DNA from: Streptomyces sp. NBC_01431
GTDB lineage: Bacteria > Actinomycetota > Actinomycetes > Streptomycetales > Streptomycetaceae
Length of the DNA stretch: 64,000 bases
Direction of reading: 5' to 3'
Assembly (NCBI RefSeq): GCF_036231355.1
Contig: NZ_CP109497.1
Coordinates: forward strand, 248,001-312,000
Below are positions 25,046 through 33,804 of this stretch, in pieces. Position 1 is the first letter of the stretch. The number at the start of each line of letters is the position of its first letter. The notes beneath the pieces are model-generated. The model was not told the origin of the DNA and did not search any database. It saw only the letters and a list, made by a program, of their open reading frames with translations. The position numbers and the translations under genes are program-made.

Positions 25046-25876
25046 GTGGTGAACCGTACGTCTGCTGTGTCCACCCTCTTGCGTGAGGGCGAAGACATAT
25101 CGGAATCCTTAATTCCGCGACGCTCTCCCACCAGGGGTGGCGACGACGTCGAGGGCGCGCTACTACGCGCGTACAAGCTCATTGAATCGACCATGACCAG
25201 CCACCGACGCCGGACGGCGCAGCGATCCGCGCTCACCCAGGGCGTCGAGCTGGAGACCGGCGAGGACGTGGTGGAGCACCTGGTCGGTCTCGCCAAGCGG
25301 TCCATCGGCGTGGTCCTGTCGGAACACAACCAACAGACGGAAGCGGTGTGTTCGGCCCTGGAAGGCCTGGGTGACGCGCGCCGCAAGGGGCTCGCTGTCC
25401 GGCTGCTGTGCACCCCGCAGGCACTGGGTGCCGCGGCCGTGCGCAACCTCGGACGGCGCGGCCCGGCGCCCGAGATCCGCGTCGCCGTGGCGCCGGTGCA
25501 GGAATCCCTCATCGTCGACGGGCGCCTTGCCCTCGTACCGGCGGACGGCCAGTCCGTCGGCGGCCGGGGCTCCACGGTGCAGGACCCGGCCGTCGTGCGG
25601 GTCCTTGAGTCGCTGTTCGCCGGCGCCTGGTCGTCGGCCATGTCGCTCGACGAGTACAACCGCCTCGGCGGACGGGCTCGCACGGCTTCGGCGCGCCGCA
25701 TCCTGTGCCATCTGAGCACCGGACTCACGGACGACGTGGCCGCCCGCGCGATGGGTGTCTCGCTGCGCACCTACCGGCGTCACGTAGCCGAGATCATGCG
25801 CGCGCTCGGCGCCAACTCCCGCTTCCAGGCTGGTGCGAGGGCAGTCGAACTGGGATTGATGCCCGGCGCCGACTGA
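25046..25876 (+). CDS. LuxR-like HTH transcriptional regulator, TTA codon
   Basis: A 276-residue regulator. The C-terminal part (GLTDDVAARAMGVSLRTYRRHVAEIM, residues about 230-255) is a LuxR/GerE-type helix-turn-helix; the N-terminal two thirds is an uncharacterised sensor-like region. I start at GTG 25046 behind GGGGGAAG; an upstream TTG frame is possible. A TTA leucine codon at 25109-25111 suggests translation depends on the bldA tRNA, a hallmark of cluster-situated regulators in Streptomyces. It is paralogous to the next gene, so a tandem duplication. Likely pathway activator. Confidence 0.82.
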   Translation: MVNRTSAVSTLLREGEDISESLIPRRSPTRGGDDVEGALLRAYKLIESTMTSHRRRTAQRSALTQGVELETGEDVVEHLVGLAKRSIGVVLSEHNQQTEAVCSALEGLGDARRKGLAVRLLCTPQALGAAAVRNLGRRGPAPEIRVAVAPVQESLIVDGRLALVPADGQSVGGRGSTVQDPAVVRVLESLFAGAWSSAMSLDEYNRLGGRARTASARRILCHLSTGLTDDVAARAMGVSLRTYRRHVAEIMRALGANSRFQAGARAVELGLMPGAD

Positions 25877-25883
25877 TCTGGTA

Positions 25884-25914
25884 CGGGCGGGCGGGGCACG
25901 CTCCCGCCCGCCCG
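25884..25914 (+). terminator. GC-rich hairpin between the two regulators
   Basis: A perfect 12-bp stem: 25884-25895 (CGGGCGGGCGGG) pairs with 25903-25914 across a 7-nt loop, starting 7 bp after the first regulator stop. It implies that the second regulator has its own promoter or is read at a lower level. Confidence 0.75.
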
Positions 25915-25966
25915 ACGAGCCATCGCACTAGTACTGCTGAGTCGCAGCGGGGGAGCAAGAGCGTCG

Positions 25967-26827
25967 ATGAGTGCTGTCCAACCCAGGATGCACGAGCGTC
26001 CCGGAGAAGATGACGACCAGAGTGATACCACCACACGAGAGGACGAGTTCGAGCGGGCGCTCTTGGAGGTCCGCGCCCTGATAGAGGACACCGTCGCGAA
26101 ATACCGGGATCAGGAGTCCCAGCAGCCGCTGGTCACCTCCTTGGAGCCGGACGATGCGACCGTGATGGCGAAGACCGCCGAAATAATCGGCCAGGCCCGG
26201 CGCAGGGTCGATGTGATCCTCGCCGCCGACGCCGCCCGCTCGCGTGGCGTCGACGGGTTGTTGCGCGATCTCGCCGCGGCGCGCGGCGAGGTGCAGATCA
26301 GGGTGTTGCGCACGCGGGCCACGCTCGGCCGGGAGTTCGTCCAGGACTACCGCGAGGCAACCGGGAACATCGACGTGCGGATCGCCCGTATCCCGGTGCT
26401 CGACTGTGTACTGGTCGACGGAACGGTTGCCCTGGTGTTCGCCGAGTCCACCATGGGCCCGAGGGCCTCCGTCACCTGGGCGGCCGGCGTGATCGCGACC
26501 CTGTGCACACTGTTCACCGCGGTGTGGCGCAATGCCGTCTCGGTGACCGACCGGATCGACTTCGGGGACCGCACCCGTACGGAGTTCGCCCGGCGGATAC
26601 TGAGCTGTCTGCACGCGGGAGTGACCGACGAGGTCGCTGCCAGGGAACTGTCGGTGTCCGTTCGCACCTACCGAAGATACGTTGCCGAGATCATGGAGCT
26701 GGTCGGGGCCGACTCCCGCTTCCAAGCCGGTGTCTACGCCGCTGAGCTCGGACTGCTGCCGACATCACCGGCCCGCGCCCCCGAGCGGGGGCAGCCGACC
26801 GGCGGCAGCACTGGCACCTTCCTGTAA
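25967..26827 (+). CDS. LuxR-like HTH transcriptional regulator, second copy
   Basis: A 286-residue paralogue of the preceding gene. The C-terminal helix-turn-helix (GVTDEVAARELSVSVRTYRRYVAEIMELVGADSRFQAG) is almost the same as in the first copy, while the N-terminal sensor half has diverged. Start ATG at 25967, with GGGGGAGC upstream. Two tandem regulators of this type just before the biosynthetic genes suggest hierarchical or heteromeric control. The ligand or partner is unknown. Confidence 0.82.
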   Translation: MSAVQPRMHERPGEDDDQSDTTTREDEFERALLEVRALIEDTVAKYRDQESQQPLVTSLEPDDATVMAKTAEIIGQARRRVDVILAADAARSRGVDGLLRDLAAARGEVQIRVLRTRATLGREFVQDYREATGNIDVRIARIPVLDCVLVDGTVALVFAESTMGPRASVTWAAGVIATLCTLFTAVWRNAVSVTDRIDFGDRTRTEFARRILSCLHAGVTDEVAARELSVSVRTYRRYVAEIMELVGADSRFQAGVYAAELGLLPTSPARAPERGQPTGGSTGTFL

Positions 26828-26945
26828 AGGCCGTTGCGACAGTTCAACAACGGCGGATAGAAAGCGATTCAGGAATTTCGATTCCTTGGATTCCCGTGTT
26901 TCCCGGTGATTCGCCGCGATTCACTTTCGGAGTCCCGTCTCCCGG

Positions 26946-26972
26946 TCGGCCGGTCATCCCCGGACCGGCCGA
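26946..26972 (+). terminator. hairpin after the second regulator
   Basis: TCGGCCGGTC (26946-26955) pairs with 26963-26972 across a 7-nt loop, a perfect 10-bp stem about 120 bp past the regulator stop. The gap 26828-27211 also contains an AT-richer stretch (about 26860-26930) and the promoter region of the IclR gene, but no gene I can support. Confidence 0.6.
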
Positions 26973-27211
26973 TGCGGGACGTGGGGCGCGGGCCCGGCGT
27001 TGCCCTCACAGCGTCGGGCCCGCGCATCCGCGCCACACGGCGGTGGCCGACCACGAAGCGCCGAACAACCGCTGTGTGGAACGCAGGCCTGGCGCACCGG
27101 AGTTGCTCGCTCCAAGGACGGTCCGAAGGTCCCCCCGGGGCGAGCTGATCCCATCCGAAGACGACACGAGCAGGCTGTTACCGTCCGCCGTGACGACAGC
27201 CGTGGCTGGAG

Positions 27212-27976
27212 ATGGCGCACGTGACTACCTCGACTCCTGAGCGGGCGACGAGCACCGCCGCGACCTCCCGGCGGGCACTGAGCGGAGTGGGCGTTCTCGA
27301 CAAGGCCTCGCTGCTGCTCGACGTGGTGGAGAGCGGGCCCGCCACCCTGGGCAAGCTGGTCGCCAAGACCGGGATCAAGCGGCCCACCGCACACCGCCTC
27401 GCGCTCGCCCTGGAACGGCTGGGCATGCTCAGCCGCGACGGGCACGGCCGTTTCGTGACAGGGCCACGGCTCGGCGGTCCCGCCAACCGGGCCTGGCAGG
27501 AGCGGCTGCTGCGCAATGCGGAACCCGTACTCGGCGAGATACGCGACCGCACGGGCGTGGACGTCCGGCTCTATCGCCGTCAGGGCGAACTCCACACCTG
27601 CGTATCCTCCGCCGAAGCAACCACCGACCCGCGCCGCAGTGTGCCGGTCGGTGCCATGTTCCCGATGAAGTCGGGCTCAGTCCCCCAGGTGCTGCTTGCC
27701 TGGGAGTCGCCCGAGGAACTGCACAGGGTGCTGCGCGGCGCCCGGTTCAGTGCCACCACGCTGGCCGGTGTGCGCCGCAAGGGATGGGCACAGTGCGTGG
27801 ACGACTGGGACCCGGGAACGGTCTCGGTGTCGGCTCCCATCCGCACCCCGGACGAAGGAGTGGTCGCGGCCATCTCGCTGTCCGGGCCGCTGGTGCAGCT
27901 CTCCAGTACCCCGGGGCCGCGCTTCAGCAGGACCGTGCTCCATGCCGCCGCACACCTCAGCTCCCTGGCCCGGTAG
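27212..27976 (+). CDS. IclR family transcriptional regulator
   Basis: A 254-residue regulator. The N-terminal winged helix (GVLDKASLLLDVVESGPATLGKLVAKTGIKRPTAHRLALAL, residues about 25-65) and the C-terminal effector domain (SGSVPQVLLAWE..RRKGWAQCVDDWDPGTVSVSAPI, about residues 150-225) match IclR proteins. An alternative start is GTG at 27221. It is likely a cluster regulator sensing a small organic acid or intermediate; effector unknown. A 9-bp-stem hairpin lies downstream at 28090-28121. Confidence 0.9.
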   Translation: MAHVTTSTPERATSTAATSRRALSGVGVLDKASLLLDVVESGPATLGKLVAKTGIKRPTAHRLALALERLGMLSRDGHGRFVTGPRLGGPANRAWQERLLRNAEPVLGEIRDRTGVDVRLYRRQGELHTCVSSAEATTDPRRSVPVGAMFPMKSGSVPQVLLAWESPEELHRVLRGARFSATTLAGVRRKGWAQCVDDWDPGTVSVSAPIRTPDEGVVAAISLSGPLVQLSSTPGPRFSRTVLHAAAHLSSLAR

Positions 27977-28089
27977 GGCGTCCGGGCCCTCTGGCACGTT
28001 CCTGAAGAGATCATTGCGGCCTCCAATTCGCCTGGATACAAAGGATGTTGACGCCCCCCACGGCCTTTTGGCAGTGGGAGGCGGATGCT

Positions 28090-28121
28090 CCGGCGGTGGT
28101 CCCCCGAACTCGCACCGCCGG
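28090..28121 (+). terminator. possible terminator hairpin after the IclR gene
   Basis: CCGGCGGTG (28090-28098) pairs with 28113-28121 across a 14-nt loop. It lies in the 270-bp gap between the IclR gene and the thioesterase and could end the IclR transcript. No gene is evident in this gap. Confidence 0.4.
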
Positions 28122-28246
28122 CGCCTCCCCGGGTGGTGCCGCGCCGCGTCGCGCAGGGCACGCCCGGGAGGAGGCGGGCAGGGACTCGGGCTCACCGCCC
28201 GAGAGACCGGGTCCTTGTCGGGGATCGACACTCTGAGGAGAAGCGG

Positions 28247-28996
28247 ATGACCGTGACCACCGCCGCCCGAACCCCCTGGTTCATGCGGCACCCCGCGCCC
28301 CGGAAGGCGCGGAAGCGGCTGGTCTGTCTGCCCCATGCGGGCGGGACCGCGACCTTCTTCCACTCGTGGGCAGGAGCGGTGGGCGAGGACGTCGAGGTGC
28401 TGGCCACCCGATACCCGGGGCGTCAGGACCGGCTCGCCGAACCGTGTCCACAGGACATGGCCCCGCTGGCGGACGCCGTGGCCGAGGAGTTGGCGCCCTT
28501 TCTCGACGTTCCGGTCGTGCTGTTCGGGCACAGCATGGGCGCCTCGCTCGGATACGAAGTGGCCCTGCGTCTTGGACGCTCGCATCCCGGCCGGGTGGCC
28601 GGCCTTCTCGTGTCCGCCCGCGAAGCGCCGCACTGTGTCACCCCGAAAGAAATTCATCTCGGCAGTGACGATGAAGTGGTTGCCGAAGTGAAGAGGCTGG
28701 GCGGCGACGGTACGGACTTACTGGACGATCCTGACATCCGGGAGATCGTACTGCCGTCCGTCCGGGGGGACTTTCGCATCTCCGGAACGTATCGGGCGGC
28801 TGCTCCGGTTCCGGTGGACTGTCCGGTCTTCGGTTATGTGGGAGATCGCGATGCCGGAGTCTCAGAATCGGACATGCGCCGCTGGGCCGAGGTGAGCACA
28901 GGTGATTTCGGCCTGCTGATGCTGCCGGGTGGACATTTCTATCTCGCGACCCAGCGGGATGCCCTGCTCAAGGACATCTCCGTACGCATCGCCTGA
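28247..28996 (+). CDS. type II thioesterase (alpha/beta hydrolase), TTA codon
   Basis: A 249-residue editing thioesterase of NRPS/PKS clusters. It has the N-terminal LVCLPHAGGTATFF motif, nucleophile Ser96 in FGHSMGAS, an Asp in GDRDAGVSE and His in LPGGHFYLA. Such enzymes release misprimed or stalled groups from carrier proteins. The start ATG at 28247 has GAGGAG upstream. A TTA codon at 28718-28720 again suggests bldA dependence. It is the first biosynthetic gene before the type II PKS cassette and may edit both PKS and NRPS carrier domains. Confidence 0.93.
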   Translation: MTVTTAARTPWFMRHPAPRKARKRLVCLPHAGGTATFFHSWAGAVGEDVEVLATRYPGRQDRLAEPCPQDMAPLADAVAEELAPFLDVPVVLFGHSMGASLGYEVALRLGRSHPGRVAGLLVSAREAPHCVTPKEIHLGSDDEVVAEVKRLGGDGTDLLDDPDIREIVLPSVRGDFRISGTYRAAAPVPVDCPVFGYVGDRDAGVSESDMRRWAEVSTGDFGLLMLPGGHFYLATQRDALLKDISVRIA

Positions 28997-29308
28997 CGCT
29001 CTCCTTGAATGTGGAACGTGTCTGCAAAGGGTCAGGGTTGGCAGCTTCCTGACTGGCAAAATCAATCTCGTAATGCCCTCAGTGGACCTCTCACCTGCGG
29101 TGATGCGGCAAAGTTGGTTCCCTTTGGACGACTTCAAGCGCCTTGCGTGCGGCTGGGGTTGGATCTACTGTTCCAGGAAAGCGGCTCGAAAAATATGGGA
29201 AAGCCGCAGAATTCTCATCTCTCGCTCCCGGCGTTGCCGGCCCGCCTTCGGCCCGCGTCATTGCGATGAATCCCGAGCACCACAAGAATTGTGAGAGGTA
29301 ACGTCACC
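28997..29308. other. AT-richer leader region before the PKS cassette
   Basis: This 312-bp gap has lower GC content than its surroundings, in particular around 29020-29060 and 29180-29215, and no credible open frame. It most likely holds the promoter of the ACP-led PKS operon. I could not assign -35/-10 boxes with confidence. Confidence 0.4.
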
Positions 29309-29560
29309 ATGGCTACTCCGACCGCCGAGCGTGCAGCGACCATCAAGGAAATCGTCTGCGAGATTCTGGAACTCGAGGAGGACGAGGTCACCGACACCAG
29401 CCTCTTCCGTGAGGACCACGACGCCGACTCGCTCCGCGCCATCGAGATCCTCGCCTCGCTGGAGAAGGAATTCAAGGTTGTCATCGACCAGTCCGAGCTT
29501 GCGCGCATGGTGAACCTGGAGGGCGTGTACGCGGTCGTTTCCGAGACTGCCGGCTGGTAA
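29309..29560 (+). CDS. acyl carrier protein, first of cassette
   Basis: An 83-residue ACP. The phosphopantetheine attachment motif is DADSLRAIEI with Ser41, and the protein has the acidic helix-rich make-up typical of stand-alone type II carrier proteins. I start it at ATG 29309, which leaves out six upstream in-frame residues. It heads the PKS cassette and is likely the carrier on which the polyene chain is built, after modification by the phosphopantetheinyl transferase at 23281-23982. Confidence 0.92.
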   Translation: MATPTAERAATIKEIVCEILELEEDEVTDTSLFREDHDADSLRAIEILASLEKEFKVVIDQSELARMVNLEGVYAVVSETAGW

Positions 29561-29601
29561 TCACCTTTCGCTGTTCAAGCCGAGACTGGTTGGAGGATTC
29601 G

Positions 29602-30852
29602 ATGACGACTCGCGCACGTGAGGGTTCGGCCATCACGGCCCACAGAGTGGTTCTTACCGGATTCGGGGTCTTCTCCAGCATTGGAGTGGGCGCCGCCGAG
29701 TTCGCCGAGGGGCTCCGCTCCGGCCGCAGCGGCGCGAAGCCGATCACGGCGTTCGACACCAAGGGGTTCGCCCACGCCAACGGGTGCGAGATCGTCGGCT
29801 TCGAGCCGGAGAAGTGGATCCGCAATCTCGATGTCGAGGAGCTCGGACGAGCCAGTCAGTTCTCGGTCGCGGCGGCACGCATGGCCATCGAGGACGCGGA
29901 CCTCGATGTGGAGGTCCTCAGACAGCAGCGGGGCCTCATCTCCATCGGAACGACCGACGGGGAGTCCTTCGACCTGGACCATCTGGTGGAGAGCCAGATC
30001 GAGCACGGTCCCGAGCAGATGGACTCCACCATCGCCCGCCGGGTGCGGGCCGGGCGGCTCTCCGCGGCCGTCGCCCATGAGCTCCAGCTCACCGACGTCG
30101 AGGCCGTAACGATCCCGACCGCCTGCGCGGCGGGCAACTACGCGATCGGCTACGGCTTCGACGCGGTCCGCACCGGCGAGGTCGACTTCGCGCTCTGCGG
30201 CGGCGCGGACGCCATGTGCCGCAAGACCTTCGCCGGCTTCTACCGCCTGGGCACCATCGCACCGGAGCTGTGCCAGCCCTTCGACGTCGACCGCAAGGGC
30301 ATCCTCACGGGCGAGGGCGCCGGCGTTCTCGTGCTGGAGAGCCTGGATTCAGCGCTCGCCCGCGGGGCCCGGATCTACGCCGAGGTGCTCGGATACGGCC
30401 TCAACTGCGACGCCTACCACCAGGTCGCGCCCAATGAGACCAGCGTCGGGCGCTGCATGGAACTCGCCCTGGAGAACGCCGGGGTCAAGCCGGAGGACGT
30501 CGACCTGATCTCGGCCCACGGCACCGGCACCAAGGCCAACGATGTCACCGAGGCCCGCGCCATCCGCCAGGTGTACGGCGAGGACACCCCGCGCACCATC
30601 TCGATCAAGTCGATGCTCGGCCACACCATGGGGGCGGCCAGCGCGCTCGCGGCCATCGCGTGCTCGCTCGCGATCGTCCACCGGTTCATTCCGCCGACGA
30701 TCAACCACGTCACCACCGACCCCGAGTGCGAGGTCGACTGCGTGCCCAACGAGGCGGTCGAGGCTGACCTGCGGATCGTGCAGAACAACGGCCTGGCCTT
30801 CGGCGGCAACAACGCGATCGTGATCCTCGGCAAGTACGAGGAGGACCAGTGA
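29602..30852 (+). CDS. beta-ketoacyl synthase (KS, active Cys)
   Basis: A 416-residue FabF-like ketosynthase. The nucleophile is Cys175 in IPTACAAGNYAIG, with the two catalytic His in SAHGTGTKAND and SMLGHTMGAAS. Start ATG 29602 behind TTGGAGGA. It overlaps the next gene by four bases. Together with a Cys-less partner it should extend an ACP-bound chain by decarboxylative condensation of malonyl-ACP. Sequence layout matches KS proteins of streptomycete type II polyene/cinnamoyl cassettes (family knowledge, not a database hit). Confidence 0.95.
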   Translation: MTTRAREGSAITAHRVVLTGFGVFSSIGVGAAEFAEGLRSGRSGAKPITAFDTKGFAHANGCEIVGFEPEKWIRNLDVEELGRASQFSVAAARMAIEDADLDVEVLRQQRGLISIGTTDGESFDLDHLVESQIEHGPEQMDSTIARRVRAGRLSAAVAHELQLTDVEAVTIPTACAAGNYAIGYGFDAVRTGEVDFALCGGADAMCRKTFAGFYRLGTIAPELCQPFDVDRKGILTGEGAGVLVLESLDSALARGARIYAEVLGYGLNCDAYHQVAPNETSVGRCMELALENAGVKPEDVDLISAHGTGTKANDVTEARAIRQVYGEDTPRTISIKSMLGHTMGAASALAAIACSLAIVHRFIPPTINHVTTDPECEVDCVPNEAVEADLRIVQNNGLAFGGNNAIVILGKYEEDQ

Positions 30853-31991
30853 GCCGCTGGCCGGTCACCGGAGTGGGCGCGGTCGCCAGCGTGGGCGACG
30901 ACCCGGACGAGATCTTCCGCAATCTGTGCGACGGCCGGAGCGGCATCGGCACGCTGCGCGGATTCAACCGCGACTGGTACAACGCGGACCACCTGTACGA
31001 GGTCGACAACCGCGCCTCCCGCGGCGCCGACACCGTCGGCCGGGCCTCCGCGCTGCTCGCCGAGGCGATCGGGCAGGCGCTGCGGGACGCCGGGCTGCCG
31101 GAGGACCTGCGGGGCATCCCGGTGCTGATCGGCACGGGTCTTCGCGAACTCCGCTCGCTTGAGCTGTGGTGGCGCGACGGCGCCGACTTCGACGCCGCGC
31201 GCATGCACTTCGGCACGGCGCTGCGCGAGCGCTTCGGCGCCGACGACACCCACACCATCTCCAACGCCTGCTCGGCCTCGCTGTACGCACTCGCTCTCGG
31301 CATCGACCTGCTTGAGTGCCAGGAGTGCGACACCGTGGTCGTGGCGGGCGTGGACGTGATCACCGAGAGTATGTTCGGTCTCTCCGACCGGCTCCAGCTC
31401 GACCCACCGGACCGGCTGCGCCCGTTCGACCGCGACCGCAAGGGCACGGTCATGGGGGAGGGGGCCTCGGCGGTCGTGCTGCGTCGCACACCCGAGCCGG
31501 GGCAGGGCGCGATGTACGGCTGGGTCCGCGGCGTCGGCGTCAACTGCGACGCCTTCCACGCCACCGCGCCCGACCCGGGCGGCATCGCGCTCGCCATCCG
31601 GGAGGCGCACACCCGGGCCGGGGTCAAGCCTGAGGACGTCGATCTGGTGATGGTGCACGGCACCGGCACCCCGCTCAACGACGCCGCCGAGGCCACCGCT
31701 CTCGCCGACGTGTACGGACAGCACATCTCGGGCCCGCTGATGAGCGGCGTCAAGTCGATGACCGGGCACACCTCGGGCGCCTCCGGCGTCCTCAGCCTGA
31801 TCGTGGCCCTGAAGGCGATGCGCGAACAACGCGTCCCGCCCATCACCGGCCTCGACCATCCGGCGCCCGAGACGGACGGCTTCCGGCTGGTGCGCGGTGA
31901 AGCGGTCCCCGCTCCCGTGAGGCTCGCCCAGGTCGATGCCTTCGGCTTCGGCGGTATCAACGCGGTTGCGGTAGTGGAGGCGGCCAAGTGA
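30849..31991 (+). CDS. second beta-ketoacyl synthase (KS, active Cys)
   Basis: A 380-residue ketosynthase with Cys141 in SNACSASLYALALG and both catalytic His (VHGTGTPLND, SMTGHTSGASG). It is shorter than the first KS and starts directly at the fold (MSRWPVTGVGAVASVG). Overlaps at both ends show tight translational coupling. Two active ketosynthases plus two Cys-less ones suggest two KS/CLF pairs acting on different chain lengths or steps. Confidence 0.93.
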   Translation: MSRWPVTGVGAVASVGDDPDEIFRNLCDGRSGIGTLRGFNRDWYNADHLYEVDNRASRGADTVGRASALLAEAIGQALRDAGLPEDLRGIPVLIGTGLRELRSLELWWRDGADFDAARMHFGTALRERFGADDTHTISNACSASLYALALGIDLLECQECDTVVVAGVDVITESMFGLSDRLQLDPPDRLRPFDRDRKGTVMGEGASAVVLRRTPEPGQGAMYGWVRGVGVNCDAFHATAPDPGGIALAIREAHTRAGVKPEDVDLVMVHGTGTPLNDAAEATALADVYGQHISGPLMSGVKSMTGHTSGASGVLSLIVALKAMREQRVPPITGLDHPAPETDGFRLVRGEAVPAPVRLAQVDAFGFGGINAVAVVEAAK

Positions 31992-32938
31992 GCACGCTGG
32001 TGACGGGAGTCGGCCTGGCACTGCCCGGCGTCCGCTCCCCCGAAGACCTGCTGGGCCGGATCGAGGTCTCCGGCGACGCGGTCGACCCGGCGGCGCGGAT
32101 CGGCAAGAAGGGCCTCAAGTACAAAGACAGAGCTACCCAGTTGGCGCTGTGCTGCGCCGACGAGGCGCTCCGGGACGCGGGGCTGTTCGGTGCGGACGGC
32201 CTGAGCGTGGACGGCGAGACGATCGCTGTGATCGTGGCGTCCAACTACGGGAACGTCGACACCGTCTGCTCGGTGGTGGAGACCATCGCGGCGGACGGAG
32301 CGGCGAGTGGCATCAGCCCGATGGACACGCCCAACGCGTCCAGCAACGTGATCGCCTCCACACTGGCGATCAAGTACGGACTCCGCGGCCCCAACCTCAT
32401 GATCTGCAACGGTGCGACATCCGGTCTCGACGCCGTTCGCTGGGCGAACTCGTTGATCGCCGCCCACCGGGCCGACCGCGCCCTCGTCTTGGGCGTGGAG
32501 CCCGACAACGAGATCGTCCGCAGGCTCACCGGCGCCGATCACGTCATCGACGGCGCGGCCGCCATCGTCCTGGAACACCCGGCGGCGGCCGCCGAGCGCG
32601 GCGCCCCCGGGCGGGCGGTGGTGGGCGCGAGCGTACGGACCGCGGGCGTGCGGGACTGCCTGGAGCGCCTGTCCGGTCCCGAACGGACCGTGCCGGCCGC
32701 CTGGTTCGGACCCGGGGCCGACGAAGGCCTCGACTCGGCTGTGCTCGGACCAGGCACCCCGCACCACGAACTCGCCGGAGTGTGGGGCGAGGAGTCGGCC
32801 GTTCTCGGTGTGCTGCAATGTGCCGGAGCCGTCGGCTGGTTCGCGGGCGGTGGCGCCGGACCGGTCTTCGCCCTGGCCGGCCGCGACCACGACGACGCCA
32901 CCGCCGGCCTCGCACTGCTGCGGCCGGAACCCGTCTGA
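31988..32938 (+). CDS. Cys-less, short ketosynthase-like protein (CLF-like)
   Basis: A 316-residue KS homologue. At the position of the nucleophile it has ICNGATSGLDAV, with Ala143 near the Cys site, and the chain ends before the HGTGT and GHT regions, so it cannot condense. The N-terminal KS half is otherwise intact (KDRATQLALCCADEAL, TPNASSNVIAS). It is likely a chain-length-factor-like partner or a structural subunit for one of the two KS proteins. It shares one base with the hydrolase start (TGATG). Confidence 0.85.
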   Translation: MSTLVTGVGLALPGVRSPEDLLGRIEVSGDAVDPAARIGKKGLKYKDRATQLALCCADEALRDAGLFGADGLSVDGETIAVIVASNYGNVDTVCSVVETIAADGAASGISPMDTPNASSNVIASTLAIKYGLRGPNLMICNGATSGLDAVRWANSLIAAHRADRALVLGVEPDNEIVRRLTGADHVIDGAAAIVLEHPAAAAERGAPGRAVVGASVRTAGVRDCLERLSGPERTVPAAWFGPGADEGLDSAVLGPGTPHHELAGVWGEESAVLGVLQCAGAVGWFAGGGAGPVFALAGRDHDDATAGLALLRPEPV

Positions 32939-33795
32939 TGAGCACCACGCTCGCGCCCGGACAGCCGACGGCGGGGCTCGCCCCGCTGCTCGTCCACCAC
33001 CGCCCCGCGCTCGCCGGGGCGGCCGGCCCCGCCCGGCGCGGTCTGCTGCTGCACGGTCTGGCCAGCAGCCACACGGTCTGGGACCAGTTGCTCGACCGGC
33101 TGCCCGCCGGGGTCGAAACCTGGACCGCCGAACTGCCCTGGCGCGCCGACCACGTACTGCCCTGGAGCAGACAGCAGCAGCGCACCGACTGGATCGCTGC
33201 CGCACTCGACCAGGTGCCCGGCGGCCCAGAGGTGGTGGTCGCACACTCCTACTCGGCCAACCTGCTGCTCGACTTCCTGAGCCGGCAGGCGGCGGCGGGC
33301 TGCGACCCCCTGAGCCGGTACGGAATCGGCGGGATCGTCCTGGTCTCGCCGTTCTACCGCCGTGAGGCGGACGACTTCGCGTGGGATGCGATCTCCGGCA
33401 TGCAGCGCGATTTCCTCCACATCATGGAGGAGGGGATACGGACCCACTCGGGACGTCCCATCGACCCCGAGATCCGGCTCCACATGGCGCGCCGGGTGTG
33501 CGAGCGGGTCGGCCCCTACGGCTGGCTGCGGTTCTTCGAGGTCTACCTGCGCACACCCTGGCTGCGTACCGAACTGATCGGCGTACCCGTCGTGGTGGTC
33601 ACCGGTCGGCAGGACTTCGCCTCCGCCGAGAGCGAGCGGCTCGCGGCGGACCTGCCCCGGGCCGAACTGCGCGTCATCCCCGAGTGCGGCCACTACCCGA
33701 TGGCCGAACGCCCGGAGCTTTTCTCCGCCCTGGTCGGCGGATTCCTCAACCAGATCCCGATCCGGCTGCCGGATGCGGTGCGTGAACGAGCGTAG
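32938..33795 (+). CDS. alpha/beta hydrolase with AHSYSA nucleophile motif
   Basis: A 285-residue alpha/beta hydrolase. The nucleophile elbow reads VVAHSYSANLLLD, so the usual first Gly of GxSxG is Ala and the second is also Ala. The catalytic Asp (TGRQDFASAES) and His (PECGHYPMAE) are present. The cap region (residues about 140-200) is helical. It lies inside the PKS cassette and overlaps its neighbour, so it may hydrolyse or transfer acyl chains, or edit them. Exact role unknown. Confidence 0.85.
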   Translation: MSTTLAPGQPTAGLAPLLVHHRPALAGAAGPARRGLLLHGLASSHTVWDQLLDRLPAGVETWTAELPWRADHVLPWSRQQQRTDWIAAALDQVPGGPEVVVAHSYSANLLLDFLSRQAAAGCDPLSRYGIGGIVLVSPFYRREADDFAWDAISGMQRDFLHIMEEGIRTHSGRPIDPEIRLHMARRVCERVGPYGWLRFFEVYLRTPWLRTELIGVPVVVVTGRQDFASAESERLAADLPRAELRVIPECGHYPMAERPELFSALVGGFLNQIPIRLPDAVRERA

Positions 33796-33804
33796 GAGCG
33801 ATTG

